From JAISGQ01 sp045534445 (GTDB lineage: Bacteria; Bacillota; Clostridia; Oscillospirales; Acutalibacteraceae): a stretch of 64,000 nt of DNA. The notes below the pieces were generated by a model. It made no database searches. It was given only the letters and a program-made list of their open reading frames with translations, and had not been told where the DNA came from. Location of the stretch: positions 84,821 to 148,820 of the forward strand of contig JAZSJQ010000060.1 in NCBI GenBank assembly GCA_045534445.1. The letters run 5' to 3'. This document shows, piece after piece, positions 7,951 through 16,787 of this stretch (its first letter is position 1; every line of letters starts with the position of its first letter). The position numbers and the translations under genes are program-made.

Positions 7951-9204
7951 TTACAACTCCTCCACATTTACAGACTGGGGATAGCCAACTTCTTCACCGG
8001 TTTCCTTGAAACGATAGCAGGCTACATAGTGTGTATCACTGATTTTATAGGTTGGCGGATACTTGCCGCTGCAAGCCTCAGTACAGTATTCGCATCTGTC
8101 ACGGAAGTAGCAGTAGTTGGGCATATCGACAGGGTTGGGAACACTGCCGGGGATATTGTAAAGCTCGTCAACCTTCTGACCTACAACAGGCTTGGACTTC
8201 ATAAGACCAATGGTGTAGGGGTGAGACGGATTATGGAATATCTCACGGGCAAGACCCTTTTCAACAATACGGCCTGCATACATGACTACAACGTAGTCAG
8301 CCATGTCAGCAACAACGCCCAGATCATGGGTGATGAGCATGATGGAGCTGCCGATCTTGTCCTTAAGATTCTTAAGGAGATCAAGGATCTGTGCCTGAAT
8401 GGTAACGTCAAGCGCGGTAGTGGGCTCATCAGCGATGATAAGCTCAGGATTACAGGAAAGAGCCATAGCGATCATTACACGCTGACGCATACCGCCGGAC
8501 AGCTCGTGGGGATACATATTGTAAACACCCTCGCTGTTTGCGATACCGACCATCTTGAGCATATCGATGGAATGCTCCTTGATGAGTGCCTTGCGCTTGT
8601 TCTTTTCTTCCTTGGAAAGCTTCTTCTCATCGGTGGAGTCTTCTCCGAAGAGAACCTCGCCGTGAAGCTGCATGACTTCGTCAAGCTGCTGACCGATCTT
8701 GAAGACCGGATTAAGGCTTGTCATGGGCTCCTGGAATATCATTGCCATTTTGTTTCCGCGGATAGCCTGCATGGCTTCAGTGGGAGTATTGACAATGTTA
8801 TAGCCCTTGCCGTCACCTAAATTAAAGCGGATCTGTCCGCCGACAGTCTGACCCTGAGGGCGCTGGAGGAGCTGCATAAGGGAAAGAGAGGTAACACTCT
8901 TTCCGCAGCCTGACTCACCAACGACACCGACAGTGGTCTTCTTGGGAACTTCAAAGCTGATGCCGTCTACAGCCTTTACTGTACCGATATCAGTAAAGAA
9001 ATAGGTGCACATATTGTCGAACTCGACAACGTTATTGGGATCCTTCATCTCTACGGTGTAGAGATCGGGATTGCTCTTAGCACTTTCTCTCTGCTTCTCC
9101 AGCTTGCGAGTCAGCTTGCGGTTAAATTTAATAATTCTCTGCGACTCTTTACCGGAGATATAGGAGCTTTTCTTGGAGCCGGATTTGGACTTGCTCTCAC
9201 TCAT
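7951..9204 (-). CDS. oppD: Oligopeptide ABC transporter ATP-binding protein OppD
   Basis: The second transporter ATPase, 417 residues. It has Walker A GESGCGKSVT near 94, signature LSGGMRQRVMIAMAL, Walker B IIADEPTTALD and the switch His in LITHDLGVV. The C-terminal oligo_HPY segment carries four Cys (CYFRDRCEYCTEAC). Unusual points are an N-terminal extension of about 55 Lys/Ser-rich residues before the ABC core and a charged insertion after the Q-loop (GEDSTDEKKLSKEEKNKRK), making it some 70-90 residues longer than typical. The start has AAGGAGG 8 bases upstream and lies 14 bases after oppC. Confidence 0.93.
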   Translation of the reverse strand: MSESKSKSGSKKSSYISGKESQRIIKFNRKLTRKLEKQRESAKSNPDLYTVEMKDPNNVVEFDNMCTYFFTDIGTVKAVDGISFEVPKKTTVGVVGESGCGKSVTSLSLMQLLQRPQGQTVGGQIRFNLGDGKGYNIVNTPTEAMQAIRGNKMAMIFQEPMTSLNPVFKIGQQLDEVMQLHGEVLFGEDSTDEKKLSKEEKNKRKALIKEHSIDMLKMVGIANSEGVYNMYPHELSGGMRQRVMIAMALSCNPELIIADEPTTALDVTIQAQILDLLKNLKDKIGSSIMLITHDLGVVADMADYVVVMYAGRIVEKGLAREIFHNPSHPYTIGLMKSKPVVGQKVDELYNIPGSVPNPVDMPNYCYFRDRCEYCTEACSGKYPPTYKISDTHYVACYRFKETGEEVGYPQSVNVEEL

Positions 9205-9218
9205 TATTAACCGCCTCC

Positions 9219-11270
9219 TTACTTCATTTTCGGGTCGAATGCATCTCTCAGACCGTCACCGACAAAGTTGAATGCGATAACAGTGAGGCAGATAAGCGAT
9301 CCGACGGGGATCCAGATATATGCGTAACGAATCATGTTCTCGTTGGACGAGGTGATGGAGTTGATCATCGTACCCCATGTTGCCAGCGGGTGCTTAACGC
9401 CGAGACCGAGGAAAGACAGGGTGGATTCGGTGATGATAACGCTGCCAAGACCCATTGTTGCGGTAACGATGAGCTGAGGCATAACATTGGGGATAAGGTG
9501 TCTGAAGATACGTCTTGAGGTGGAAAGACCTGTTGCCTCAGCAGCGGTCATGAACTCCTGCTCACGGAGAGAGAGTATCTGACCACGAACCATACGTGCA
9601 ACGCCTGCCCAGCCAAGGAAGCCCAGAACAGCCATCATCCAGATAAGTCGTGTGTAGGAATCCATCTTCAGTGCATCGAACATAGCACCGAGAATGATAA
9701 GAATAGGCATCGAAGGGATGCAGTAGAAAATATCAACAAGTCTCATGATGAGAGTGTCGACCCAGCCGCCGAAGAAACCTGCGATACCGCCGAGAACAAC
9801 ACCGATAAGGAGCTCGATGATAACAACAACGAAGCCAACCATAAGGGAGACACGGCCACCGTACATCATACGGGCGAGAATGTCCATACCGTCGGCATCA
9901 GTACCGAAGATATGAGCCTTGGAGGGCTCTGCATAGATATCGATAAGGTAGGTTACCTGATCGCAGTTAAGAACGAACTGACCTTCCTTACGGGTAACAG
10001 TGATGGTGGATTCCTCAGTGATGAGGTTGCCTTCCTCATCGTAGACGTATACACCGTCTTCATTGATACGGGGAAGATTAAAGGTGAAGGAACCTGTATT
10101 CACCTTATTCTCGAGCATGGAGTCAACTGTAGCACTTGCTGCTTCCTTGAAATCAAGAGAGAGTGAGTCCTCACCGCTGTAGCGGCGGATACTGTACTTA
10201 CCAAGCTCTGCGAACTTTTCGCTGCCCTTGTAGATCACATGGTCGCCGTCCTCTGTTTTAACGGTGTAATCAACACCGTCAGCAGTGAATTTCTTCTCAC
10301 CGTAGAGAGCGACAAGAGCGTTTGCCTTGAACTCATCGGAGAACTGCTGACCGACAGCATAGCCGTCGAAAACGAAGAGGGAGCTGACGATAAGAGGCTG
10401 TGCAGCACCGTAGCTCTGGAGAGAGATGGTGCCGTTAGCGTTCTTTACAGCAGAGTACTTGTTTCCGTTGTACTCAAAGGAACCGCCGATGTTATGGAGA
10501 ATGATGTCGATAAGCTCACTGTCTGCAGCAGTGCCGTCAGCGAGTGTCATTGCAGCTGCAGAGGTATCAAGGACATTATAGAAGCCCTTGCCTGCAGACT
10601 CAACAAAGTAGGTAACATCATTTACGGTAACACTTGTAGCCTTGGAAGCTATCGCATCGGAGAGAGCCTTTTCAAGCTCGGGGGATGCTTCATAGCCTGC
10701 GGCATACATGAAGGACTTATTTCGTCCGTTATAGCTTGCGATATTGCTGATGCCCTCGAGGGTTCCCTCGTTGATGATGAGCATACCGCTGAGCTGATAG
10801 GTCTTATCGCCAAGCTTGCTGAGGTGGTAAACATTACCGCTGTTCTCGTCAACGATCTCACGCTCGGTCTCGCCGTTTGCCTCCATCTCAGAGATGTAGG
10901 AGGTGATCATGTTCTTGACAGTGTAATGGATCTCAGCGTCCTCATCAACAACATAGTTGGTGTAGGATGTACGCTCAGCAACGCTGGCGTAGTCAACTGA
11001 AAGCTTGTCGTACTTGTAGAAGATCTCTGTCTGACCGTAGGAATAGAAAAGCGGACAGAGGAAGGAGAAGGTGAACATCAGAACCAGAATAAGAGTACCT
11101 GCGATAGCAAGTTTATTTCGGACGAAACGGTTGAAGACCATTCGACCGGGGCTGAGCACCTTGACACGCTGAGTGTCATCAAGAGCGATAACGCCGTCCT
11201 GAAGCGGAGAGCGAGTGCTTTCCTGAGCTTCTTTAGCCTTTAAGACTTCATTGAAATTCTTGGTTTTCAT
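9219..11270 (-). CDS. oppC: Oligopeptide ABC transporter permease OppC with a giant extracytoplasmic insertion
   Basis: The C-terminal part (from about 450) is a normal BPD_transp_1 permease: HIFGTDADGMDILARMMYGG, five further helices, and the coupling EAA loop EQEFMTAAEATGLSTSRRIF near 565-585. The N-terminus has the expected cytoplasmic segment and first helix (about 51-77). Between them lie about 370 extra residues, bringing the total to 683 against a usual 290-320. By OppC topology this loop faces outside. It looks like repeated small beta units (SVTVNDVTYFV, SFEYNGNKYSAV, KFTADGVDYTV). The frame is continuous, so it is not an assembly fusion of two genes. The domain may dock the enlarged OppA; that is inference. 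The start follows AAGGAGG. Confidence 0.9.
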   Translation of the reverse strand: MKTKNFNEVLKAKEAQESTRSPLQDGVIALDDTQRVKVLSPGRMVFNRFVRNKLAIAGTLILVLMFTFSFLCPLFYSYGQTEIFYKYDKLSVDYASVAERTSYTNYVVDEDAEIHYTVKNMITSYISEMEANGETEREIVDENSGNVYHLSKLGDKTYQLSGMLIINEGTLEGISNIASYNGRNKSFMYAAGYEASPELEKALSDAIASKATSVTVNDVTYFVESAGKGFYNVLDTSAAAMTLADGTAADSELIDIILHNIGGSFEYNGNKYSAVKNANGTISLQSYGAAQPLIVSSLFVFDGYAVGQQFSDEFKANALVALYGEKKFTADGVDYTVKTEDGDHVIYKGSEKFAELGKYSIRRYSGEDSLSLDFKEAASATVDSMLENKVNTGSFTFNLPRINEDGVYVYDEEGNLITEESTITVTRKEGQFVLNCDQVTYLIDIYAEPSKAHIFGTDADGMDILARMMYGGRVSLMVGFVVVIIELLIGVVLGGIAGFFGGWVDTLIMRLVDIFYCIPSMPILIILGAMFDALKMDSYTRLIWMMAVLGFLGWAGVARMVRGQILSLREQEFMTAAEATGLSTSRRIFRHLIPNVMPQLIVTATMGLGSVIITESTLSFLGLGVKHPLATWGTMINSITSSNENMIRYAYIWIPVGSLICLTVIAFNFVGDGLRDAFDPKMK

Positions 11271-11281
11271 GTCACACCTCC

Positions 11282-12271
11282 TTAATGAACTCTTACGCGA
11301 GGATCAACGACCGCGTAAAGAATATCGGAAATAAGTGTTCCAAGCAGCGTAAGGATAGAAATAAACGCCAGATAGAACATTGTAAACGGAATATCACCGC
11401 GGACCATAGCCTGGTAGGATACCTGACCGATACCGGGGATCGAGAAGAGCTGCTCGGTGATCATTGCACCGGAGAAGAGGCCGGGCAGTGAGCCGCCGAG
11501 AATGGTAACAATAGGAATAAGCGTATTTCTGAACGCATGGTAGCCTATGACCTTACGCTCGGAGAGACCCTTTGCGCGTGCGGTACGGATATAATCAGCG
11601 TTGAGCACCTCAAGGGTGTTTGCGCGGGTATATCTCATAAGACCACCGATGCTGACGATTGTCAAAGTCAATGCGGGCAGTACAAAGTGAGCTGCTGTAT
11701 CAAAGAATTGCCCGACAGCAGTCATGTTAAGATGATCACGGCTCTGGAATCCGCCTATATCAAACCATTTAAGCTGAACAGCGAAAATCATTTTCAGCAT
11801 GATAGCCGTGAAGAAGGTAGGCAATGAAATACCTATAAGGGAGACAACTGTTATCGTATAGTCAGTCAGGCTATACTGCTTTCTTGCTGCTATAACACCG
11901 AGGGGTATAGCAATGATGATCTCAAATACAAAGGAGATCGCGCCGAGGATAAAGCTGTACCAGATAACGTCCTGGAACTTCTCGGTAACAGGAACGGTAT
12001 AAGCCCAGCTTTCGCCGAATTCGCCCTTTACAGCGGACTTCAGCCATGTGAGATAGCCCTCAAAAACACCCTTGTCCAGACCGTACTGGGCGTTGAGCTC
12101 CTCGATCCACTGAGCAGCACTCTTCTGAGAGCCGGGTCTTGCCGCCATCTCACGTGCCATGGTCTCAACGTAACTCGAGGGGAGTGAGTACATGAGGACA
12201 TATACTATAAACATTACGAAAAAGAGTATTACTGTACAGGTCAGTAAACGCTTAATTATGAATTTTGTCAT
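11282..12271 (-). CDS. oppB: Oligopeptide ABC transporter permease OppB
   Basis: Inner-membrane permease of 329 residues with six helices and the standard N-terminal FIIKRLLTCTVILFFVMFI. It has the periplasmic-type loop of OppB proteins and the EAA coupling loop RTARAKGLSERKVIGYHAFR. It pairs with OppC to form the peptide channel. The ATG at 12271 is chosen over the in-frame GTG at 12280 because AGGTG lies 8 bases before it. It lies 11 bases before oppC and behind an intercistronic hairpin after oppA. Unlike OppA and OppC, it has a normal length. Confidence 0.93.
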   Translation of the reverse strand: MTKFIIKRLLTCTVILFFVMFIVYVLMYSLPSSYVETMAREMAARPGSQKSAAQWIEELNAQYGLDKGVFEGYLTWLKSAVKGEFGESWAYTVPVTEKFQDVIWYSFILGAISFVFEIIIAIPLGVIAARKQYSLTDYTITVVSLIGISLPTFFTAIMLKMIFAVQLKWFDIGGFQSRDHLNMTAVGQFFDTAAHFVLPALTLTIVSIGGLMRYTRANTLEVLNADYIRTARAKGLSERKVIGYHAFRNTLIPIVTILGGSLPGLFSGAMITEQLFSIPGIGQVSYQAMVRGDIPFTMFYLAFISILTLLGTLISDILYAVVDPRVRVH

Positions 12272-12393
12272 AAAACACACCTGCCAAAAAGAGATTGTCC
12301 TTTGGTGTCGGAGCGGAATAACTGACCCCGCAAAGAATCAATAAATGAACTGACAAAGGGACCAGTAAAAACTACGCATTATACAAAACGGGG

Positions 12394-12421
12394 TCATCAG
12401 CGCCCTTTCGGGCGCTGATGA
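12394..12421 (-). terminator. Intercistronic hairpin/partial terminator between oppA and oppB
   Basis: Very stable perfect repeat TCATCAGCGCCC/GGGCGCTGATGA with a 4-base loop. In the direction of opp transcription it is followed by CCCCGTTTTG, only a short T-run. Such an element after a binding-protein gene commonly lets oppA be made in excess over the membrane subunits. Confidence 0.7.
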
Positions 12422-12486
12422 CGAAAATTTTGCTTAAAGCTTTTGTAATCAGAACTAAATTATATAATTCCTATATAATCTGTCGA

Positions 12487-14847
12487 TTATTCAGCCTTGG
12501 GGTTCATCTCGAGAAGCTCAATGTCATTCATCCAGCCCCAGAAGGTGGTGATGTCAGGAGTTACAGTCTCCATGTTTACACGCTCGGTGGAGAAGATGAT
12601 GCAGTTCTGTCTCTGATAGGTGGGGATTTCGCAAGCCCAGTCAAGGATGATATCGAGGCACTGCTTGTAGGTAGCCTTACGATAGCTCTGATCAAGGCTG
12701 GAACGTGCAGCGATGATAAGCTCGTCGAGCTGAGCATCCTGGATGCAGTAGTGGTTGGAGCTGGTGCTGCCTTCTACGCCTGCAACGTTGGAGCTGTGAT
12801 AGATCTGATACATATCAGGATCAACGGTTGCGCCCCATGCTGCTGCCCAGATTTCACAGGTGTTAGCATCGAGAGCATCCCAAAGTACGGAAGAGTTAGC
12901 AAGGTCGTTGACCTGGAGGTCAATGCCTATGCCCTTAAGAGCATCGGAAGCTGCGGTTGCAACGCCGAATACGGGGTGGTCACCAACACCGTCAGCGGGG
13001 ATGGTGAATTCGTAAGTGAGGGAAGCGCCCTCGGGAGCAGCGGTGAACTTACCGGAAGCCTCGTCCCAGGTGTAGCCTGCAGCCTTGAAGAAGCCGATTG
13101 CAGCCTGGAGAGCAGCCTCGAATCTCTGCTCGTCGTTCATGTCGTCGGTGTAGATGGGGTTGCCGTCTACGTCAACGGAGTATGCAATTGCATAACCCTC
13201 GTCAGCAGGCTTGGGAGCTGCCCAGGAGGTGTTGGAGATGGGGTACTGGATAACGGATGCGCGCTCACCGTAGTAGGAGTTGATAACGGTGTCACGATAT
13301 ACGGAGAAGAGGGTAGCGAAGCCCTTACGGAGATTCTTGGACTCAGCGCTGTCCTGGATGCCGCCAACGTTGACGGTCTTGGAGCAGATACCGATGTAGC
13401 CGTAGCCGAGGTTATCAACAGTGTTGGTGGTGATAACGTCACCGGTGAGAGAATCGCTCTTGTTGTATTCCTTGATGGACTTTACAACGTCCTCGCTGAT
13501 GGAAGGATCGGAAACGTCGAAGCTGCCGGTAGCAACACCGGTGAGCTTATCAGCGTCGGAGCATTCCTGGAAAAGGATGTTGGTGATCTTGGGAGCGCCC
13601 TTGTAGTAAAGGTCGTTCTTCTCGAAGGTAACGATACCGTTCTCGTAGCTTACATACTTGTATGCGCCTGCGCCGAGGGGCTTGGTGGTCTTAGCCTTGA
13701 CAGAGGAGAGGTCGCCCTTTACGAAGCCGAACTTGTTGTTGTTGTAATCATAGAGAGCCTTGTCGCCGTAGTAGTGCATAGGAGCAACGGTCTGACCCAT
13801 CTGATAAATAGCGGTTGCGTCAACCTCGGTGAGGGTAACGGTCATGGAGTAATCGCCGGTCTTCTTAATACCTTCGATATTAGCAGCGGACTCGCCGGTC
13901 TGTACTGCGGATGCAAGTGCAGGATAGTTAGCGGTGAGCTCGTCAGCGATGAAGGTCTCGAGAGCGGTGCCTGCGGACTCGTAGTTGAGGCCGTCCTCAG
14001 CACTGAGGTTGTAACCGAAGTTAGCAAAGATTGCTGCCCAGAAATCAGCAGCGGTTGCACCTTCGCCAAGATCATAGCCCCAGAGAGGAGCAGCGGTAGC
14101 TACGTCAACTGCGCCGTAGGAAGCATAGTTAGCGATGCAGTAGTCAACGATTTCCTGTGCAAAGTTGGTACCTGCAACGTCGAATGCCTTAAGGAAATCA
14201 GCAGCCTCGTCAGCAGTGTAGAAAGTGGAAGCGGAAGTATCGTTGCCTGCAGCGAGGTCAGCGAAGATGAGCTGCCACTTAGCGCTCATACCTGCACGGT
14301 ACTCGTCCATACCCTTGATGGGAAGAGCATAGAAGGTGCTGCTTCCGTCGTAGGTGGGATCGCAGAGTACGTAGAGGGAGAAGATAGCATCATCGATGGT
14401 CATGGGAGTGCCATCAGAGAAGACGATGTCTTCACGCATGGTGATCTTGTAGTCAACGGTGCCGTCAGCATTCTCAACGATCTCGCAGTCTGCGATGCCG
14501 TCATAGGTGTACTCGGTGCCGTTGTAAGCTCTGACTTCGCCCTCAATACCGTTGAGAACGACGTTGCCTTCACGGTCAGTGCCGAGCAGACCAAGGGATA
14601 CCATGGATGCTACGTCCTGATCGTATGCAGAGTCTGCAAAGAAGGGGCTGAACTTTTCGGAGAAGTTGGAGTAACCGACTACCAGAATGTCGGCACCCTG
14701 ATACTCGTCAACTGCAACGTCAGTTGCGGTGACGTCTGTTGCACTTGCAGGCTCCTTAGCCTCGTCCTTAGCGCATCCTGCGAATGCGGAAAGGAGAAGA
14801 ACGGAAGCAAGCAGAAGAGCAACAATCTTGCTGAGTGTTTTCTTCAT
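12487..14847 (-). CDS. oppA: Oligopeptide-binding lipoprotein OppA (SBP_bac_5), enlarged
   Basis: The extracellular lipid-anchored receptor of the transporter. Signal peptide MKKTLSKIVALLLASVLLLS is followed by lipobox AFAGC. The SBP_bac_5 fold is clear from FSPFFADSAYDQDVASMVSL, VDYKITMREDIVFSDGTPMT and the C-terminal IWAAAWGATVDPDMYQIYHS. At 786 residues it is about 200 longer than usual. The excess is an Ala-rich region around residues 170-320 inserted before GIKKTGDYSMTVTLTEV. It is the first gene of the opp operon, with GGAGGAAAACAAA before the ATG. Codon choice almost excludes TTA, CTA and TCA, leaving a long stop-free antisense frame, typical of high expression. Confidence 0.92.
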   Translation of the reverse strand: MKKTLSKIVALLLASVLLLSAFAGCAKDEAKEPASATDVTATDVAVDEYQGADILVVGYSNFSEKFSPFFADSAYDQDVASMVSLGLLGTDREGNVVLNGIEGEVRAYNGTEYTYDGIADCEIVENADGTVDYKITMREDIVFSDGTPMTIDDAIFSLYVLCDPTYDGSSTFYALPIKGMDEYRAGMSAKWQLIFADLAAGNDTSASTFYTADEAADFLKAFDVAGTNFAQEIVDYCIANYASYGAVDVATAAPLWGYDLGEGATAADFWAAIFANFGYNLSAEDGLNYESAGTALETFIADELTANYPALASAVQTGESAANIEGIKKTGDYSMTVTLTEVDATAIYQMGQTVAPMHYYGDKALYDYNNNKFGFVKGDLSSVKAKTTKPLGAGAYKYVSYENGIVTFEKNDLYYKGAPKITNILFQECSDADKLTGVATGSFDVSDPSISEDVVKSIKEYNKSDSLTGDVITTNTVDNLGYGYIGICSKTVNVGGIQDSAESKNLRKGFATLFSVYRDTVINSYYGERASVIQYPISNTSWAAPKPADEGYAIAYSVDVDGNPIYTDDMNDEQRFEAALQAAIGFFKAAGYTWDEASGKFTAAPEGASLTYEFTIPADGVGDHPVFGVATAASDALKGIGIDLQVNDLANSSVLWDALDANTCEIWAAAWGATVDPDMYQIYHSSNVAGVEGSTSSNHYCIQDAQLDELIIAARSSLDQSYRKATYKQCLDIILDWACEIPTYQRQNCIIFSTERVNMETVTPDITTFWGWMNDIELLEMNPKAE

Positions 14848-14928
14848 TTTGTTTTCCTCCAGATAAATTTTTATACATCCTTACTGTAAGGATATATTAC
14901 ATAGATTAAAACCGGACGAGGCAAAAGC

Positions 14929-15486
14929 TTATTTCTTTGCCGCTCCGTCCAGGGCTCTGATCCTGACGACATCTCTCTTTATGAAAGAGAAGATGCATAC
15001 AGCCTGAGCCAGGGCTGTAAGAGTAATATAGAAAATATCGGCAGGGAGATAAAGCTCCTTGCGGAACATAACCGCAGCTATCAGCGAGCCGATGAGAGCC
15101 GTTCCGTTTAAAAGCATCGCCATCAGTGAGCCGCCCGAAAAGCGGTCACGGGTCTTCTGTGCATATTCCCTTGTCATTTTATCATCGGCGCGGATAAGCA
15201 TCCATACCGCTACGCTGACAAAGCCGAATGCAAGAAGCGCAAATGCCTGAGGCATGATAACCCACATACATCTTGCACATCGGGTATTCAGAAACAGTGC
15301 GGTAAGCTGGGCTATCCAAAAAACCAGAACGCATCCTGCAAGCTGTTTTTTTGCCGCAGCGAGAGTTTCAGCACCTGCTTCAAATACATATGACGCTCCG
15401 CCGTATACCGCCACAGTCTTTAATTTTCCCGACTTGGTCTCGATATTTTCAAGACGGTAATCATTGGCATATTTGCGAGATGACAT
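14929..15486 (-). CDS. Four-helix membrane protein of unknown function
   Basis: The 185-residue protein has a short soluble start (SSRKYANDYRLENIETKSG, then VAVYGGASYVFE) and four predicted membrane helices. These lie at about 57-76, 85-109, 133-156 and 160-176, with a basic tail. I do not recognise a family. The ATG at 15486 follows AGGAAAGGTG and is preferred over a longer frame without a ribosome site. A consensus promoter lies about 105 bases upstream. It is 81 bases before oppA on the same strand with no clear terminator between, so read-through into opp is possible. Confidence 0.72.
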   Translation of the reverse strand: MSSRKYANDYRLENIETKSGKLKTVAVYGGASYVFEAGAETLAAAKKQLAGCVLVFWIAQLTALFLNTRCARCMWVIMPQAFALLAFGFVSVAVWMLIRADDKMTREYAQKTRDRFSGGSLMAMLLNGTALIGSLIAAVMFRKELYLPADIFYITLTALAQAVCIFSFIKRDVVRIRALDGAAKK

Positions 15487-15591
15487 AAATTGCACCTTTC
15501 CTGTCGTAACTGAAATGCAACGCGGAGTCAGCACTTCAAAGTTTTAAAGTTCACCGCTTCACTCCGTCAAATTGAATTGTTAGACACTAAT

Positions 15592-15620
15592 ATTATAAGA
15601 TTTTTTATTGCATTTGTCAA
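15592..15620 (-). promoter_or_regulatory. Consensus promoter of the four-helix protein gene
   Basis: On the minus strand, TTGACA (15615-15620) and TATAAT (15592-15597) with a 17-base spacer. The leader before the ATG is about 100 bases long and contains GGAGTGAAGCGG-type dyads, but nothing I can name. Confidence 0.8.
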
Positions 15621-15723
15621 ATAAAATCATAAAAAATAAGAACAATTTGAAAACAAAACCACAAAAGAGAATAAAACCACAATATGCTGTGTATCGTCTG
15701 TCAATTTTCCATATTGTAAATAT

Positions 15724-16203
15724 TTACTCTATAATTTTATTGCTACCGTTCCATCCGTTCGGGGAAATACAGCTGCTTACACGACTGAAAGTCTTGTAGC
15801 CCTTTATACGGAAAAGCTTGCTCTTTCCCTTGTAGGTATGTCTGACGTAAGCTACATCGTTCTTGCCTTCCCCTCCCCCGTCAAACACTTCAAATTTTGC
15901 ATCATCAGGGAATGTGACGGTAATCTTCTGCATATCGCCAAGTCCCGTTACAAACAGCATGAATTCAGCCTCGGAACGGGTCGCCGCATTCATAAATGCA
16001 TCTGTATTGCGGAATGTCAGCAGAGTTTTGGTACCGTCGGTGCTCTCTGCCACAACATCGCCGCCCTCCTGTGCGAGATAGATAATATGACCGCTGCACT
16101 GACGCTGATAGGTCATAAATTCTGTGGAACGTGCAATTCCGTATCCTATCATGCCGCCAAGAAGCAGAAGAACTGCCACTACGGGAATTACTATTTTTTT
16201 CAT
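15724..16203 (-). CDS. Membrane-anchored extracytoplasmic protein, unknown
   Basis: A 159-residue protein with an N-terminal signal anchor (MKKIVIPVVAVLLLLGGMIG). The rest is a soluble domain of about 130 residues, rich in beta-prone segments (HIIYLAQEGGDVVAESTDG, KITVTFPDDAKFEVFDGG), ending GWNGSNKIIE. No Cys lipobox is present, so it is anchored by the helix or released. The ATG at 16203 has GGGAGGG at the right distance. A longer frame to 16287 runs across the promoter and is rejected. Function is unknown. Confidence 0.72.
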   Translation of the reverse strand: MKKIVIPVVAVLLLLGGMIGYGIARSTEFMTYQRQCSGHIIYLAQEGGDVVAESTDGTKTLLTFRNTDAFMNAATRSEAEFMLFVTGLGDMQKITVTFPDDAKFEVFDGGGEGKNDVAYVRHTYKGKSKLFRIKGYKTFSRVSSCISPNGWNGSNKIIE

Positions 16204-16258
16204 ATCAGTTCCCTCCCTGTATTCATCTTTTCTGCAGATATTATTCTTTAGCCTGACA

Positions 16259-16287
16259 ATAATATCACAATACTTGTTGTTTTTCAA
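16259..16287 (-). promoter_or_regulatory. Promoter of the 15724-16203 gene
   Basis: TTGAAA (16282-16287), 17 bases, TATTAT (16259-16264) on the minus strand, about 55 bases before the ATG. Confidence 0.65.
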
Positions 16288-16345
16288 TATACAAATATAT
16301 GCTCTTTGTGGGATTTTTCCCAGAGCATATATTTTCGCTTTTTAT

Positions 16346-16380
16346 AAAAAAATGCCCGACTTAGAAAGTCGGGCATTTTT
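16346..16380. terminator. Bidirectional terminator
   Basis: AAAAATGCCCGAC (16348-16360) and GTCGGGCATTTTT (16368-16380). It ends the minus-strand gene pair 17645-16396. Confidence 0.88.
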
Positions 16381-16395
16381 GATGATCATTTCTTA

Positions 16396-16767
16396 TCAAT
16401 CTTCTTCGTTCTGAAGGAGTCTTACAAGCATATAGTTTACGAATGCACGGGCAAGTCTGAGGACAGCAAAGACAAGAGCGGTCACCGCAAGACCTACTAC
16501 GAGAATGATCGCACTGTATGCGGAGAAAACGCCCTCAACGGTAGTGAAAGCAAGCCATACACTGAGGAAAATTCCGAGAAGCGCGAAGACGATGGAAAGA
16601 ACACCGAAGGTGCCTGCAAGACGCTGGAGAGAAAACTCGGTCTCAAGCTCATAGGTGTCTACCCAGGAGGGCTCCTTTATTTCGCCGTTTTCATCGTATT
16701 CATTTTCAACAGCAAGGATCTCCTCGGTGCTGGGTGCTCTGGTATCAATAATGGAAAACAGACTCAT
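16396..16767 (-). CDS. Small two-helix membrane protein
   Basis: The 123-residue protein has a soluble acidic N-terminal third (APSTEEILAVENEYDENGE), then two hydrophobic segments at about 50-74 and 82-105, and an acidic C-terminus. It lies 20 bases after the 285-residue zinc-motif membrane protein and shares its promoter and terminator, so the two are likely expressed together. No known family is recognised. Its two-helix hairpin may place it as a partner of its neighbour; this is inference. Confidence 0.7.
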   Translation of the reverse strand: MSLFSIIDTRAPSTEEILAVENEYDENGEIKEPSWVDTYELETEFSLQRLAGTFGVLSIVFALLGIFLSVWLAFTTVEGVFSAYSAIILVVGLAVTALVFAVLRLARAFVNYMLVRLLQNEED

Positions 16768-16787
16768 TATATTTCGTCCTTTCTGAA

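Noticed and set aside
12418..14889. Plus-strand open frame of 823 codons across oppA
   Set aside because: It is exactly antisense to a clear OppA. The lack of stops comes from oppA avoiding TTA, CTA and TCA codons, and the translation has no domain or ribosome site.
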